A DNA stretch of 64,000 nt, taken from the NCBI GenBank assembly GCA_022829145.1, contig CM040755.1, positions 15,454,063-15,518,062 on the forward strand, in the 5' to 3' direction. The position numbers and the translations under genes were made by a program. The notes under the pieces are model-generated. The model saw only the letters and a program-made list of their open reading frames with translations. It was not told where the DNA came from and ran no database searches. Shown here piece by piece: positions 14,641 through 28,600 of the stretch (its first letter is position 1; the number at the start of each line of letters is the position of its first letter). The stretch is from Albula goreensis. Lineage: Eukaryota; Chordata; Actinopteri; Albuliformes; Albulidae.

Positions 14641-14646
14641 TTTATT
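14641..14646 (-). terminator. tp53bp1 poly(A) signal
   Basis: TTTATT on the plus strand, AATAAA on the minus strand, about 108 bases beyond the tp53bp1 stop. Cleavage 10-30 bases further on would fall at about 14611-14631, within reach of the tubgcp4 signal. Confidence 0.7.
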
Positions 14647-14753
14647 TTTTTCATAAAAACAGAGGGAATAAATCTATATACAGAAAGAGGCATGCACTAA
14701 AACTAACACAGAACGATTAAAAGGGCATGTGGGAGTCCCAGGCCCAGACGGGT

Positions 14754-16611
14754 TCAGGGAGAGTAGTCGTGTCGGAACTGGTCATGGCTGCTGTAGCCCT
14801 GCCGTTGTCCACTGATGAGGCTCTGGATCACCCACTCCGGCGACAGCACCGGCAGATCCAGCGATGCTGCACGCTTCAGCACTGACAGTGGGCATGACCG
14901 GTTAGTCACCACCAGGTCAAGGGAGTCTGCTGAGAAATCTGCCCAGACATACAATATGGTCATGGATAAGTTTCCCAAAGTGGTAGTTAATTGCCTACAT
15001 CCTGATGGGAGGTTGTTGTCTACAGAGCATAGGTCATAGTTTGTTCCCTGGATAGAAAAGGCATTTTCATTTGTTTCTGAGTGACTCTTCATTACCTGCC
15101 ATACACATAACAAAATAATAAAGCAGGAAGGTTGTTTTTTACTAGATGACACCTCTTTCAATTTCATCACATGATGAAATTGTGCTATTTGGCACTTACT
15201 GCACATCTCCATGTTACATTTAACACTAAACAGAAATGCAGGTTCACATAACAAACAAAAGAATAATATAATTTTTGCAACCTGAACCAACCTGGGCTAT
15301 TGCTGTCTGCTCTATGGTGGCACACAGAGGTGGCTCCACCCAACCTGAGCAAGTTAGCCCAAAATTCTGAGGGCTCTTCAAAGACTAGCAAGACCTTGAG
15401 GGCCTCAAAAGGGCTGCGGCGTGGGTGCCTATAGGATCACAGAAGATAATGCATTACTGAACTACACTGTAAGATGCATTATTCTAGGGTATATGATTAC
15501 AAGCATTCATTTAAACTGGCTACTAGGTACTTAAATATATTTTAGTACAGATACAGAAAAGAAAACTGAAATTGGTGTATACAGCATTAGGACCAATCAT
15601 ATACTGTAGAAAATAAATGAAGCACAGGCATTGGTGCAGCCCATTAGACGATGGGGTCTCACCATTCCATAATGCGGTCCTCAAGTCCCACACCTGCTGG
15701 CAATAGGTAGTTCCTGTAGTTAAGCAACTGGTTGTCATGGCAGCAGTCACGCACCCACATGTGAGACACGCATGGGATGCCGCTTGCCAAGCACAGCAGA
15801 TACTTCCGCGTGCGGCAGTGCTGATCAGCAATCAGGAGGCTCTGATAGGCTGCCTTGCACTGTGGAGGTGTAGTAACAATTCTGCTGTTAGGTTATGACA
15901 CGAAAACATAACACCAGGGCTAACTGATGACCGGTAACAGTTTACCTATATGCAGCATATTAAGGGCATTCCTATGCCATGTTTAATTGACTATGTGATT
16001 AAAAAAATAAGTAAAACAATGACACCTAGACCACTTTAGGGGATGCTCTCAAACATGCGATTAGTAGTTTGAAAATTAATGCAGTCAGGTCCAGCGCTTA
16101 ATTTTAAATGCGGCACAGATCATTCAAGACCTCACCTGTCCCTCATTAAACTCTTGGAGGACGAATCCACCTCCAGCTTCCAGCTGGCTCTCTGTGTATT
16201 GTTTGTTGTAAGGTGCTGTCTGCACACACTCTGACAAAACATGAACACAAAGTGAGACGGGTCCACTGTCACAAATATAAAATATTTTAATGCCATTTTA
16301 AAAGTATGTACTAAAATGCAACTCCTTGTAACTGAAATACAAACAGATTCTGTATTTGTTCATTGCCTCTGGAAGATAGGCTCGAAGAAATCAGAGCAGT
16401 AATGTTTTGTTCAAGGCAATCTCACCGTCTTCCTCACTGACAAGCTGATTGGTCTCACGGTCCCTCTCTGAAGAGGTGGTCAGCAGGAAGGCGTAGCCCA
16501 GAAAGAGCGATGCGCTCGTGGGGAGGGGCCCATGTGTCTCCACCAGGTCATTGGGGTCAGAGGGCAGGTCGGTGCCACTCCCAGAGGTGTTGCATGGATC
16601 CAGACGCTGCC
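14754..16611 (-). CDS. tp53bp1: tp53bp1 exons 24-28: tandem BRCT domains
   Basis: BRCT1: GPLPTSASLFLGYAFLLT (exon 24), PYNKQYTESQLEAGGGFVLQ (exon 25), and exon 26 with LLIADQHCRTRKYLLCLASG, IPCVSHMWVRDCC and YRNYLLPAG. BRCT2: exon 27 (ALKVLLVFEEPSEFWANLL) and exon 28 (DLVVTNRSCPLSVLKRAASL, SPEWVIQSLISG, ending HDQFRHDYSP). In human the repeats bind p53, USP28 and gamma-H2AX. The final dipeptide differs from human VSH, but the HDY core is kept. Confidence 0.95.
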
Positions 16612-19600
16612 CTACAGGTAGATACAGGGAGGAATCAACACTTTGTCCCACAGCAGTCCATGAATAGACAGGAAGAGGCATGTTGTGTCACAAACCCAAA
16701 GTAACAGCAAGTCTTCAAACCAGGTAAATGTCGACCAATATTACCATAAGGTCATCCCAGAACAAAAAATTCCCTTCTCTGTGACCACTGCCCTTTACCA
16801 GGTTAATCAGGTGAAATACAAGACAGAGGACAGAAAAATAAATCATCCACCGCACAAAGTGCACCATATACCCCACTTTTCCATCTAAAGGAACACTTGG
16901 AGAAATGATAACACAAATATATGTGAAATAAATCACATACCAGCTCAGCAGTGGGCACATGCAGATCTATGAAGTAAGAGTAATAAATGAAGTCAAAGTG
17001 TCAGGATTCACCAGCTTTTGGGACTAGCTCATAATACCAAGAGTCTGATGTTGGGCCAAGCTAGACAATCTCATAACCATTGGCTTCAAACACATCACTA
17101 GAATTTTTTCCTTCTAAAATTAAAAGAAGACTCATCTGTTTATTTTTAAATGCAGCATTACATTTTCAGTCATTTGACTTCTGAGAACAATGAAAAACAA
17201 GAATCTTCCCCTAAAAGGAAAGCTCATTTCATACTGTTATAATTTTATTGATAAAAGCATAAAATCATAAAATAAAAATTCATGAAAAAATTAATTTTTA
17301 AAATGCATGCTCATGATTCTTCCAAATCCATCTTCTTAAAATTACAGAAGGGTCCAATATGAGTGAAAAATTAAAATGAAAATTGGGCGTGGCTGGGCAA
17401 TGTCAGTCATCTTGCTCCTCCATGGGTGGGCTGTCCATACCCTTTCTGGGACCAGCTGACTTGCGTCCTCTCTTGGCTGGAGTCTTTTCCTCATCAGTGG
17501 AGCTGATCAGCTTCCTCTTCCCAGAAGGCCCTGGGGTTCTGGGGCTGTTGCTGGAGCTGCGGCTGGGGGTCTCGGCTCCCCCCACGTTCCCCCTGCGCTT
17601 CCTCTTTCCTTCCACCAGGTTATCTGCAGCAGGAAGGATGTGGTCACATTCCACGGACATCCAAAAACACACATTATCATTTTCCTTTAAGTCCACCTTA
17701 AAAATGCTTTACAATCAATTCTGAGGCTGTTGTGTGATGATAAAACCTTGAGGTTACAGCAGGTTCTGCATGGACTCACCCAGGCTGATGTCAGAGGCCT
17801 TGGTGAGGGGTGTGGCAGGTTCGTAGGGCCCCAGGCCATACTGCTCCCTCAGGCGGTTGCCCTGCTCCATGGACAGGATCACAGCCATGCGGCCATACCA
17901 CCTGCGCTGACCGTCCTTCTCCACACAGTAAAAGAACTCTGAGCCTTCAGTCTTGTGGCCCTTAACAACACCTAAGTCCAGCCACACACAGGGAGAGTCT
18001 ACATTTACAACAAATCATTCTGACCGCAAGACTAGTGTAAGGAAAAAAAAAAAAAAAAAAAGAATCAGTACGCCTAACCTGTGCTGAAATACTCGTCCTC
18101 AGACAAGGCCGTGACCTCTGTCTCCACGGGGATGGGGTCACACAGTAGGATGTCCTTGCCCGGCACATCGCACTCGTAGCTGTCGTCGAAGAGCAGGCGG
18201 AAGCGGCCATCCCCCATGTCCCTGGTGATGCAGCCGGAGTAGAAGTAGCCGTTGGACGACCACTTGGCCACCACACGGAGCCCCACAAAGCTGCTGCCGC
18301 CCCCACTGGTGTCAGGTGATGAGTCCAGGGTGGCGACTGTGGAGCGGCTTGGGGTCCCTCGCTTGGGGGGACCCTCCCCTTCACGAGCACAAACTCGAGT
18401 GTATGGCTCATCCTCTGAAGAGGAGAAGGGGGGACCCCGTGCACTGTCCCGGGATAAAGATATGGCTCCCCTGATTAGAGATGATAGCAGGTCATCACTT
18501 TGATCTGTACCACTCCAGAATGCCTCAGGCCAGTTTTACACAGTTACCAGTTTTACACACAGAATAAACCACATATTCTTAATCCCTCCACTCCCTACCC
18601 TACATGACTGACTGACGAAATTTATGATTTAATCAAAACAGATCCATGTTATACTTATCAGTACAGGTTGAGTATCCCTTATCCTAAATGCCTGGGACTA
18701 GAAGCATTTCAGATTTTGGAATATTTGCATATACAGCAATTCCCCGACATACACCCGAGTTCCATTCTGACCAACCGGTTGTATCTTGAAATGGATGTAT
18801 GTTAGTATGGCATGTAGAAGACGAAAAGTACACATGTAGCATGTAGAAGATGTACACAATCCTGGGATATTGTCTGATGGTCACTATCATACTTACATAG
18901 CCGTTAGCACTGACGGACGTACAACCAAGTATATTTTTTATATTTACATACATATATTTTTTCTTTACTTTTAAAAAATTTATACAGTATTTTTTTTCAA
19001 TTGCATGTACAGATAGGTCAGGTGTGGAATCATAACATATCACGTTTGCGGAGTTGCATAGGTCAGGTGTGGAATTTTCCACTTGTGGCATCATGTCGGC
19101 ACTCAAAAAGTTAGGATTTTGGAGTATTTTGGATTTCAGGGCATTTTTATTAGGGATGTTCAACCTGTACAATGAAAACCAGCACAATCTGGATTTCTAA
19201 CACAGTGAAAAGTTGTGCAACAAGTATATTTCATTATAACCAGGGAAAGGTGAAAAGTGCAGGAAATAAAGAAAACACAAACATGCAATGAATAGGGGTT
19301 AGGGACCACAGAGGCCATTTTGGGGGCGCCCTGTACTTGCTCCACCTCTCCTGCAGCCTATGCTGAGGGGCCTCACCTGGAGAGGGCGCCGCGGGAGGGA
19401 GGCCTTCCCCGACGGGCCCTTCCGCGAGGTGTTAGGGGGGCCAGAGGCTGAGTCCCCTGGATTCGTTCCCTGTCTTCTGTCCCGTTAGAGCCCCCCCTCC
19501 CACGGTGGGCCCTCTGCTGCTGTCCACTCCCCTTCCGGGGGCTGGAGGGACACGGACACAGACACAGACGGGAGTGGTCAGACGACACACCCAGCTGATC

Positions 19601-22600
19601 TGAGCAGGGGGAGCAGCAACAGCAGAGGGGGTGAGAATTACCCAACATTACCAAGGCCTTGGGCTTTACTCAAATATTCCACACCTTCCTTTCCTCTCAG
19701 CCCTTCCCTGTTTTGGCATACTTAACACTCACAAACTGTTGCCAATTTCCTTGCCTTTTTGACAATCTAAACAGGAAAAGCTGTTCAACAAACTGGTGTA
19801 AACTAGAAAGGAGACAAGCAGCCTGGATGTGATGAATCAAGGAGAACTTCTTTCGAATGGTGTGAAGTGTGACAAAGAAAGCCCTGAAGAGACAATCGCA
19901 AAACAATCAATGACTCTGAGTAGAGTGTTTACACTGAGGGAAAGAACTTTACCATCAATTTTTCATTTATTTCTGACCAATCTATGTCATCCTTTGGAAC
20001 AGTCACTTTTGGCATTTTAAATTTGATCCATTTCTCCCTGCTGATTTTCCTATTAATTTTAATTCTGGCACTGCAATTTTATTTATATACATTATGCACG
20101 TATGCTGTGTTTTTAATTATGATGGGGTGATTGTATATGAATTTTGAATAAATGTACTGAGACTGACAGGTGAATGCCTGCTGGGATTTGTGAAATACTG
20201 AGTAATTCCTTAGTCTCCTGTTTTAGACTTTCAAAGGCATCGAGAGGTTCTCTCATGACCTTCGAACTGCCTGTAGTCATCATATTTCCTTTCCTGGACC
20301 ATGTTCGGAATGATTCACTTGTTCATTAATTCACTAATCCTTATATCACACTTTCTACATACTAAGCTACCTAGGGGAAAGAACAGAAGAGTTTTCGAAC
20401 AATGGAAGCTTGACTGTTGCTGAAGATTACTTCATAAATATGTGTACGCAAAGATGAATTCACAGTCTCCCACTGCATAAAGAAACCTGCAGTTATAATG
20501 AATTTGACACGACAAAGCAGCAGGTACACTGGTCTAACACATTTATTCAATAAAGATTCTAAACCAAATGCTGTGCTCGGTGTATTTGTTCACATATCTG
20601 GTATCCCCATGCTCAACTGGTTGACAGCACTTTACCGCCAAATGTTAACTAGCTATCTAACTTTAGCTTGCAAGCTAGCAAAATGTATCATGAGCAATCA
20701 ACTGAACTGTTTCCTCAAGCTGTTGCCTCTTCATCTATGGTTATGACTTGCTTGCATTGCATTATGGTATAGAAAAAAACAACTGAGGGAACATCCACTG
20801 CACACTACTTTCACAGCGCATTGTGGGAATGTTGTTAGTGGACTGATTCACTAATGAGTTCCCTAAATCTGCTATAGGGAACGATTTCGAACACAGCCCT
20901 GGTTACAGCTTTGCTGGGCTGTAGGTCAAAAATCAACATGGCAGCTCATCCAGATGTTAGCCACGTGGGGTTATCAGGAATGTGAGTGAGAGACAAAGAG
21001 AGAAGTTGTTAGAAAAGAGCCGATAAGAGTATTCCCCAGGAAGGTTCTACAAGCAGACAGAGGAGGATGGCGCACAGAAAGGGGATCGAGCACCAACCTG
21101 GAAGACTTGGCTCCGCGGGTAGATGGGGCGATGAAGTCGGCCCTTCTGGTTGCACCCGGGCCTCCGCTGCTGGCACCGCTGGAGCTGTGCTGCAGGCTGG
21201 ATGTCTTGGACGAGAAGGAGCTGACATCAGCCAGGTCGCCGGAGGTCATGGAGCTACCTGTGCGTGATGGTGAGATGTCGTTCTCCACCACACGGCAATC
21301 TACTACTGGCTCCTCCGACTCCTGAACAGATAGATATCAGTCATCATGAACAAAGACAGTATGTAAAACTACCGTATTACATTTTAAAGGATAAATTCTG
21401 TAAAACGAGTATCAACTTCATGAAATAACAGATGAGAGAATAGATCTTTTGATTGTGAGATCACTGACTGATAATGCAAGCCTTGCTTTCCATTCAAGCT
21501 ATGCAGACATGAAAATCATTTATCTGCATAGATTTGCTCACAGTTCCTTTTAAATGAGACACTTGATATTGTTATATCAAAGGCTTATCCACAAAAAAAG
21601 TGGTTTTCAATTATCCATTTGTTCTAATGCTCGACTCTAGACAGTAAGAGTGCAATCAACAATTCAAATGACATAATAAAACAATGTAAAATACCAAGTT
21701 CTGACTGGATTTCCATCCCAGGTCTGGCTCACGGCCCTCACCTCTGTGACCTTGCGGTCCACTTCCTGTCCATTTTCATAGTACACATCAGTGATGATGC
21801 GGGTGACGGTGGTGCGCACCTCCCGGATGATGCGCATGTGCCTGCGCACTGCCTGTCCTGGGGGTGCACGCGGTGGGGGCGTCTCCGGCTCTCCCTTTCA
21901 ACCCAAAGTGCAAAGCAACTTAGCCCTAAGTGGAATATCTCCCCTACCCACAGTCAGCAATGCCACTAGACAAAGAGCACACATAATCTAATCCACTCGC
22001 TTAGTCTTGTGATGACGGCGTTTCTTACCCTACTGGCTTGGTACAGTGGGCCTGTGGCCTCAAAGCTGGTCTGTTGAGACACGGCCCTCTGGCGGAGCTG
22101 CAATGTGACAATGGGGTTAGAGGGGTCACAAACACCTGGCGTGACAACACCTTCCACGTACTCCACATCATCAATTCACAGAAAGCATTATATTCTTATT
22201 CATTCTTATATTCTAATATACCAGCCCAATTACACATATACAGGCATAATGACATTGTCCACAAACGTGATATGCTAATGATTAGGAATCTGTTCGCATT
22301 GACTTTCCTGTGGACAACAATATTCTTCACCTTGCACTATGGTGGTTTGGTGTTACACAGCTATTTGATCAGTTTCATCTAGTTTTGATGCTCTTACACA
22401 TGCGGGTTTGATGCAACAGACAATTCTTTGCAAGGTTCTTACTCTGCTGGGAGGACTAGGAACAGAGGCCATATCAAAGCTGGTCTGCTGGGACACCGCC
22501 CTGTGTCTGGGTGGGGTGCTGGTGGCTGCCATGCCTGACAGCTGGTTGGTCTCTCCCTCCTCTCCCACAGGCGTGGACAGGCTGGCCCCATCCACCCCCA

Positions 22601-25600
22601 GTGTTTCTGCACGCTCTTTCTCCTGGGCACTGAGACGCAGTGCGCGTTCCTGTGCTGAGCTCCCCGCTATGCTTGTTGGTGCCGTCCCTTCCTCCTGAGG
22701 GCTGGCAGAAAGCTCTCCTGATGGGCTGTTTCTGGGGAGGACCTTGGGTCTCTGACCCTGTGACCTAGGAGCCTCTCTCTCAGAATCCCTCTCCTGAGAA
22801 AGGGGTGAGCTAAACAGGTCTCCCCTGTGGAGATAATCACCCTTCACCTTAGAATACAAAACATTAAAGGCTCTATTTTTACATTCCAAACTTGGTACAG
22901 AATGACAAAAAATGATCCCATAACATTGATTAACACATTGGTTATTTATATCAAAATCAAGACTTCTGTGATATATGTCAGGACAAAATTTATTTTACAG
23001 TATTTGTAATGGTGACATGTAAAGCAATCATAACATTCACATAAATGTCATATTCTACTTGTGCAGTAGTGATGTCAGTTTTTAAACTACATTTAGTTAC
23101 AGAGTTTGCATGTGACTGCACATTTCTCAACATTGTGTTACACTGGGTATTATATGTTGCACTGGAGATATATATATATATATATATCCCTTAAAGACAG
23201 GAAATGACATGGGGCAGGGAAAAACAGGTGCTTGAGGAGCCATATGAAGCACCTTGCAGGGGCTCTATAGCAGTGCAGAACAGATACTCTCCCCTCTCCT
23301 CTCTGGAAACAGCACACTGGGGCCCAAAATAACCATCCTATCTGAAACACGCTTGCAAGTGGGCCAGGCACCAGCACATCAGCTTAACTGAGACTATCCA
23401 GAACCTACTTTCAGCTTGCTAAAGATACAGTTCACTGGGGGATGTCTATATATACACTCTTCCCACAGAGTAACCAAGGTCACAACGATGGGATTCTGAA
23501 AGCCTTAAATTGAAAATGTGTTCAAATGCTGCAGTCCAGCATTGAATGGTTGCATATTACCTTCCTTTACCCGAAAACTAACCAATCACTGGTGCCCAAG
23601 TGAAATACTTTAATACTGTCTGCCGTGGTGATGGTGTGAGTCAAAATGATATGGACACAAAGCTACATGGTGCTTTGTAGGAAGAAACTAAACATTTTCA
23701 ATGAATTGAAATACAAAAAATACACAAGGTTTGTGGAGGTCAAGATTTTTCCAAAAAACAGCAGAGGGTGCTATAGTATTAAAAAAGATATTTTGGCAAA
23801 GATTCAGGGATGATGGTTCAGCATCACCAAAAAGTCAGCAAATACATAGAGGGCTGTACCTTGAAGGAGTGCAGGGCATGCTGGGTAGGGCCTTTTCTTC
23901 CGCTTCTACCTGTCTACGTGCCTCACACACTCGACTGAACACTGAGGGACTGGGCTTGGGGCTGCAGCAGGGACACAGGATATCAACACCATCATTTCCT
24001 CATCTTCATCTCACTTCCTGTTCTACAACCATTGCAACAACTTCACAAACATAACAGAAAGCCCTCAGAAATAACATTCAGAGCCCAGATCTCAAAATAA
24101 GGATTTTATAAGCTTTACATGCAAGACGTATACACATGAATTTTAGCAGTATCTTTTGAAAGGCAATAAATATAAATGAAGGCTTACAAACAAAACTCTG
24201 CTGGTTTCTTGGTAGGGCTGCATCATTGGTATAAATAAATTGATTAAACCAAGAAATCTACATAGTACATGTCAGCTTGGAAGAGAGCAAATGAGCAAGA
24301 CTATGCTAATGCCTTTTTAAAACATGACAAGTATCCATAATGCTATGTGATACAATTTCACACAATTAATTAAGATATTTCATATAGACATTAAGCCCCT
24401 CTCACATCAACACTTATCAGGCAGCTAAGATGAGTGGCCATACTGAAATCAGAGCCAATATCAATAAGCCTCCTTGCATAGCAACAGAAGCAGGTTACCT
24501 GGTAACAGCCTTGACAACGGTAGTAACCTTGGAAACAGTGCCTTCCTCCTCTGATAGTGCAGGTTCTGCATAGAAAACCAGAGTTTAAATGCAAGTACTT
24601 CTATTGAATGTTATTTCTTATCCTAACATGCAAGTTTCCAGAATACAAATCATAAAATTTCCTGAAAAATAAGTCCCATCCTTATTTGGGTAAGAACTGA
24701 TCAAATCACAAATATCAAGCCATTAATAAAAAAAAATATTTATACAAAGCAACAGAAAAAGACTGTACACAGCAAAGAATAGGTTTCAAACATTCACAGC
24801 GCAGCTCTTACTCTGCAGACTGAAATGCTCTGATCCTGAGCTTCCTTCTTCCACTGGGGTCACCAACTTCATCCTCAAACTCAGCTTCCCATCAGGCTCT
24901 GCAGTATCTGAGGAGGTGAGGTTCCCTTTCATTGCCTCGCCACTGTCCTCCACCGTGATTTCACTGGCCACCATATCCGTCTCCCTTGTGACATCACCTG
25001 CCGACCTCTCTGAAAATGAGCTCATTCCTGCATGAGGGGGGAAAAAAAAAAAACATCAAATCAATTCAAATGTCACAAAATTGCCAAATGACAATACCAA
25101 ATGTATGTATTAACTGACAGCGCAGTTACTGTTTTCAAATGCTTAAAATAGACTACTGGAGTGCAAAACAATTCTGAAACGAGCAGTGAGGAACAGCCTA
25201 CCAATAGGAGTACTGTGTCTGGGAGTCTGCTTCAATTGGCTGATCAGAGGAGGCGTAGCATTAGCCATGGGGCGAATCAATTCTCCTTCTTTTGGAAGAG
25301 TAAAATTAAATGGGATATCTGAAGAGGAAATATTTTATTGAAAATTAATACATTGATATATATGGCCAAGCAGTTGAGCAACTGCCTCATGTTTTTAAGA
25401 GAAACTAGGCAGACCTAAATTGGGCGCTTTGAAATTCACACACCTCCTGAGCTGTCACTTGGGCTTTTACTCCCAGAATTCTCAGTGCCTGGACCACCTG
25501 TGCCTCTGGGGTGTCTGAGATCAGCTGCTTTGTTACTCTGTGTCCCCTCCTTAACAGACTGTGAAAGTTTGTCAGGAGTAGGTTTCAGGCCTTTCGACTG

Positions 25601-28600
25601 TGAATCGGTGCCATTCTTGGAAGAGGAAGCCTCCTCCTGTGTGCCATCCCCTGGAGTTAATTGCTTTTGCAAAGTCTGTGAAGACTGGCAATCTGAAACC
25701 ACACCCCCTCCTATCTGTGACGTCACAACCCCACCTCCTTTCTGTTGGGAGATTCTCTCACTCTCCTCCACCATCAGGGCAAGGCTGCTGCTCTCCTCTC
25801 CCGTAGAGTGCTTCTCTTGCTCTTTTCGATTTACCTTCTCTTTGGATGGCAGAGAACATTCCTCCTCCATTGGCTCTGGGGAGAAAGCTTGACTTTGGGA
25901 GAGGGAGAGGCAGAGTCCTGATCCCTCCTGACCTGTTGCCTCCTCTGCCTTCTCCTCCTCATCCATGTCTTCCTCTTCAATGTCCAGCTCATTTCCCATG
26001 CTCCCAGCACCATTACTATGCTTCTGTGAAGAATTCTGACTGGACCCCACTACTGATGCCGCAGAATCTATACACAAATTTGGACTCTTGGCCTGGACTT
26101 CCACTATCATGTCTTGAGTCTCGAGATCTTCATATGCTGCCCTTGGGAGCATGGACTGAGATTCCGACAGGGACGAGTTTGGGACACAGGCACTACGGGC
26201 TGAAGACGAGGGATTCTTTTCTTGTGAATTTCTTGTCAGGTCTATGGTTTCGACTTTCTGCTGAGAACTACTGGGACATGTCGTGTGCACAGGGTCCTGC
26301 TTCTTTGAAGCTTTCATTACGTTGAGATTTCCTGTGGGATTCATTACATTCATTGCTTGTGTGGTGGGTTTGTGTTTGGGTGATTCAAAACATGTTCCCT
26401 GTGAGGAGTTATCTTTTGTGGAGCTTGCCTCCTTACTAGTATCACACAACTTGCTAGTACTCCTCCGTTCAGGCACCTGGAAAACTTTTGGTACACTAGA
26501 AATGTTTTTTGGTTCACGATCAAGACAGTTATCCTGCTTTTGTGAACTGTGGTGTAAGGTGACAGAGTCACTGACAGCTGGTTCTTTTAGTGCCTCCAAC
26601 CCTTCTATCTGTGTTGCCTGACTATCTTCTCCCTCTTCTGCTTCCCGTGACTGTTGTACAAAACTGCTGTTCTCGCTGAGCGCAGAGAGTTCTAACTGAA
26701 AAGACTCAGCCACTTCGTTGTGCTGTGATTGGCTGGGGATGTGCTTCACTCCTGTCTCCAGTGTTAAGTGTCGTTCCTTGTGAGCAGCTTTCTTCCTTAG
26801 TGTTTCTGCCTTATCACTGCTGCTTCCAGTTTCCTGGCTCTGGGTTGGGACAAAGATATCCTGTGGGGAAAAAGCAGGAGCATTTTTTTTAAATCACAAT
26901 TTGACATCAGAAGCATCCTGGCCCCTGACTACTTGTCATTGTTTTGTTTTCTGTAGTCATAGACACCTACATGAGAGAGCTCAGGAAGGGTAGGCACAGA
27001 GACACTTTTCTCCAGGGCAAGACCTGTGGAATGCTGGGATGCTGGGGTAGATGCAGTGAGTTGTAGCTTGGGTTCTGCCTTTGATTGGACAGGAGTCTGG
27101 TCCATCTCCATTGGCTCCTCCTCCCTTTTGTGTGAGCCGTCAGGCTCATCTGGAGGGAGGGACGTATCCATAGGCTCATCAGCTTTCAAGCAATCAGAGT
27201 AAGAATAGCATGTTTACAAAGAGCCATTCCAGATGGCCATTGCTGAATATATAACTGATCCTGCATGGAGCCTTTATTTCTAAACACATGGAAACAGGTT
27301 ACCTTGTTCATCCTCACGTGCTGTGGGTGAGTTAGGCACTATGAGGGGTGTTTGGCTTAAATTCTCCTGAGTGGGTGCCACAAATTCAATAGAGTTCCTA
27401 TGGGAAAATAACACAACAGTTAAATAATTACATTAGAATTATTAACACATTCAGACAAATCAGTTCAGAATTGCACATCAGATAATCTCATAGCAAATAA
27501 ACCACATTTGAATCAGCAATCTAAATGACAAATAGGTACAAAATAAATGGAAACAGTATTTGCATTTTACAGAGAACATAAATAAAGACAAAACTATACA
27601 TTTCCAGGATCTGCTGTTACTGTTGTGCTTCCTGCATTCTTAAAATCACAGTTGTAATTCCAGGCTGCTGCTACCACTGACAGTTATGGTTCTCTGGATT
27701 TAAAAGCACTGCAAAGAAAGCAGGCTGAGAGTGATGGTCAGTAAAAGACCATGTGCTGGTGATGTGTTGGCTCTTACTGAGAGAGGCTCTCTTGCACCAG
27801 GATAGCCTGGCCAGAGAGATGCAACAATCGCAAGGAGTTGGCAGGGGTACATGAAGGTAAAGGGTGGCTCTCGGGCTCAGTCACAGTGCTGTCAACTCCA
27901 CCACCTGCAACAAGAGGAGGGCACCAGGGGTAAGGTCTTTTGCCTCAAAACTACACCAGTGGAAATGCTGTGGGGGGTCAAATAACCTTATAATTGTGTA
28001 ATTTTGTTTGTTTTTTTGCCATGACTGGTTTTGAATGTACTGTGAACATTACAACATTTTATTTTTCAGTAGCACTACATTATTTTCCTCTGGTAGCTCC
28101 TTATGCATTGTTGTGACTGACAGGAGGAAGAACTGCTAACTTACCGGTCTTCTCTGCATCAAACATGTCATCCTGAGAGGATGGAACTATGTCTGTGTCC
28201 TCCTCTTCATCATCCAGTTCCCTGGCCACCTCGGAGCCTTGGCCATGCAGCAGGTGCTGGATACTCATCTCCTTCCTGTCACCTGACAGGGGCTCAGAAG
28301 AACAGCTGGAGCTCACTTCTGGCCTAATACAAAAAGGGAAGCATTTTAGTACATTTTAGATTTATTTGATGTGTTTAAAAAGATTGTACTTGTGTTACAT
28401 GTACCTGTAAGACATCAGGATGACACAAAAAAAGCCCACTGACATTCCATTGTGGTTCTTGTTGATATACACATTTGGAGCATAATATTTTGGTCAAAAT
28501 CTGCTTGCTAAAAAGTGGTTATGAGGGTGATTGTACATACGGAAGGGTGCTTTCATTTTTCTTATCCATTCTCCTAATAATGTAGGCCTGTGCCACTAAT

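Noticed and set aside
17962..18444. 160-codon minus-strand frame overlapping the Tudor exons
   Set aside because: It is the wrong frame of tp53bp1 exon 21; the correct frame gives the Tudor domain.
18684..19187. 167-codon minus-strand open frame
   Set aside because: It lies almost wholly inside the Tigger-like element and does not resemble a transposase.
25485..26325. Plus-strand open frames of 135 and 159 codons
   Set aside because: They are antisense shadows of the large tp53bp1 exon 11.
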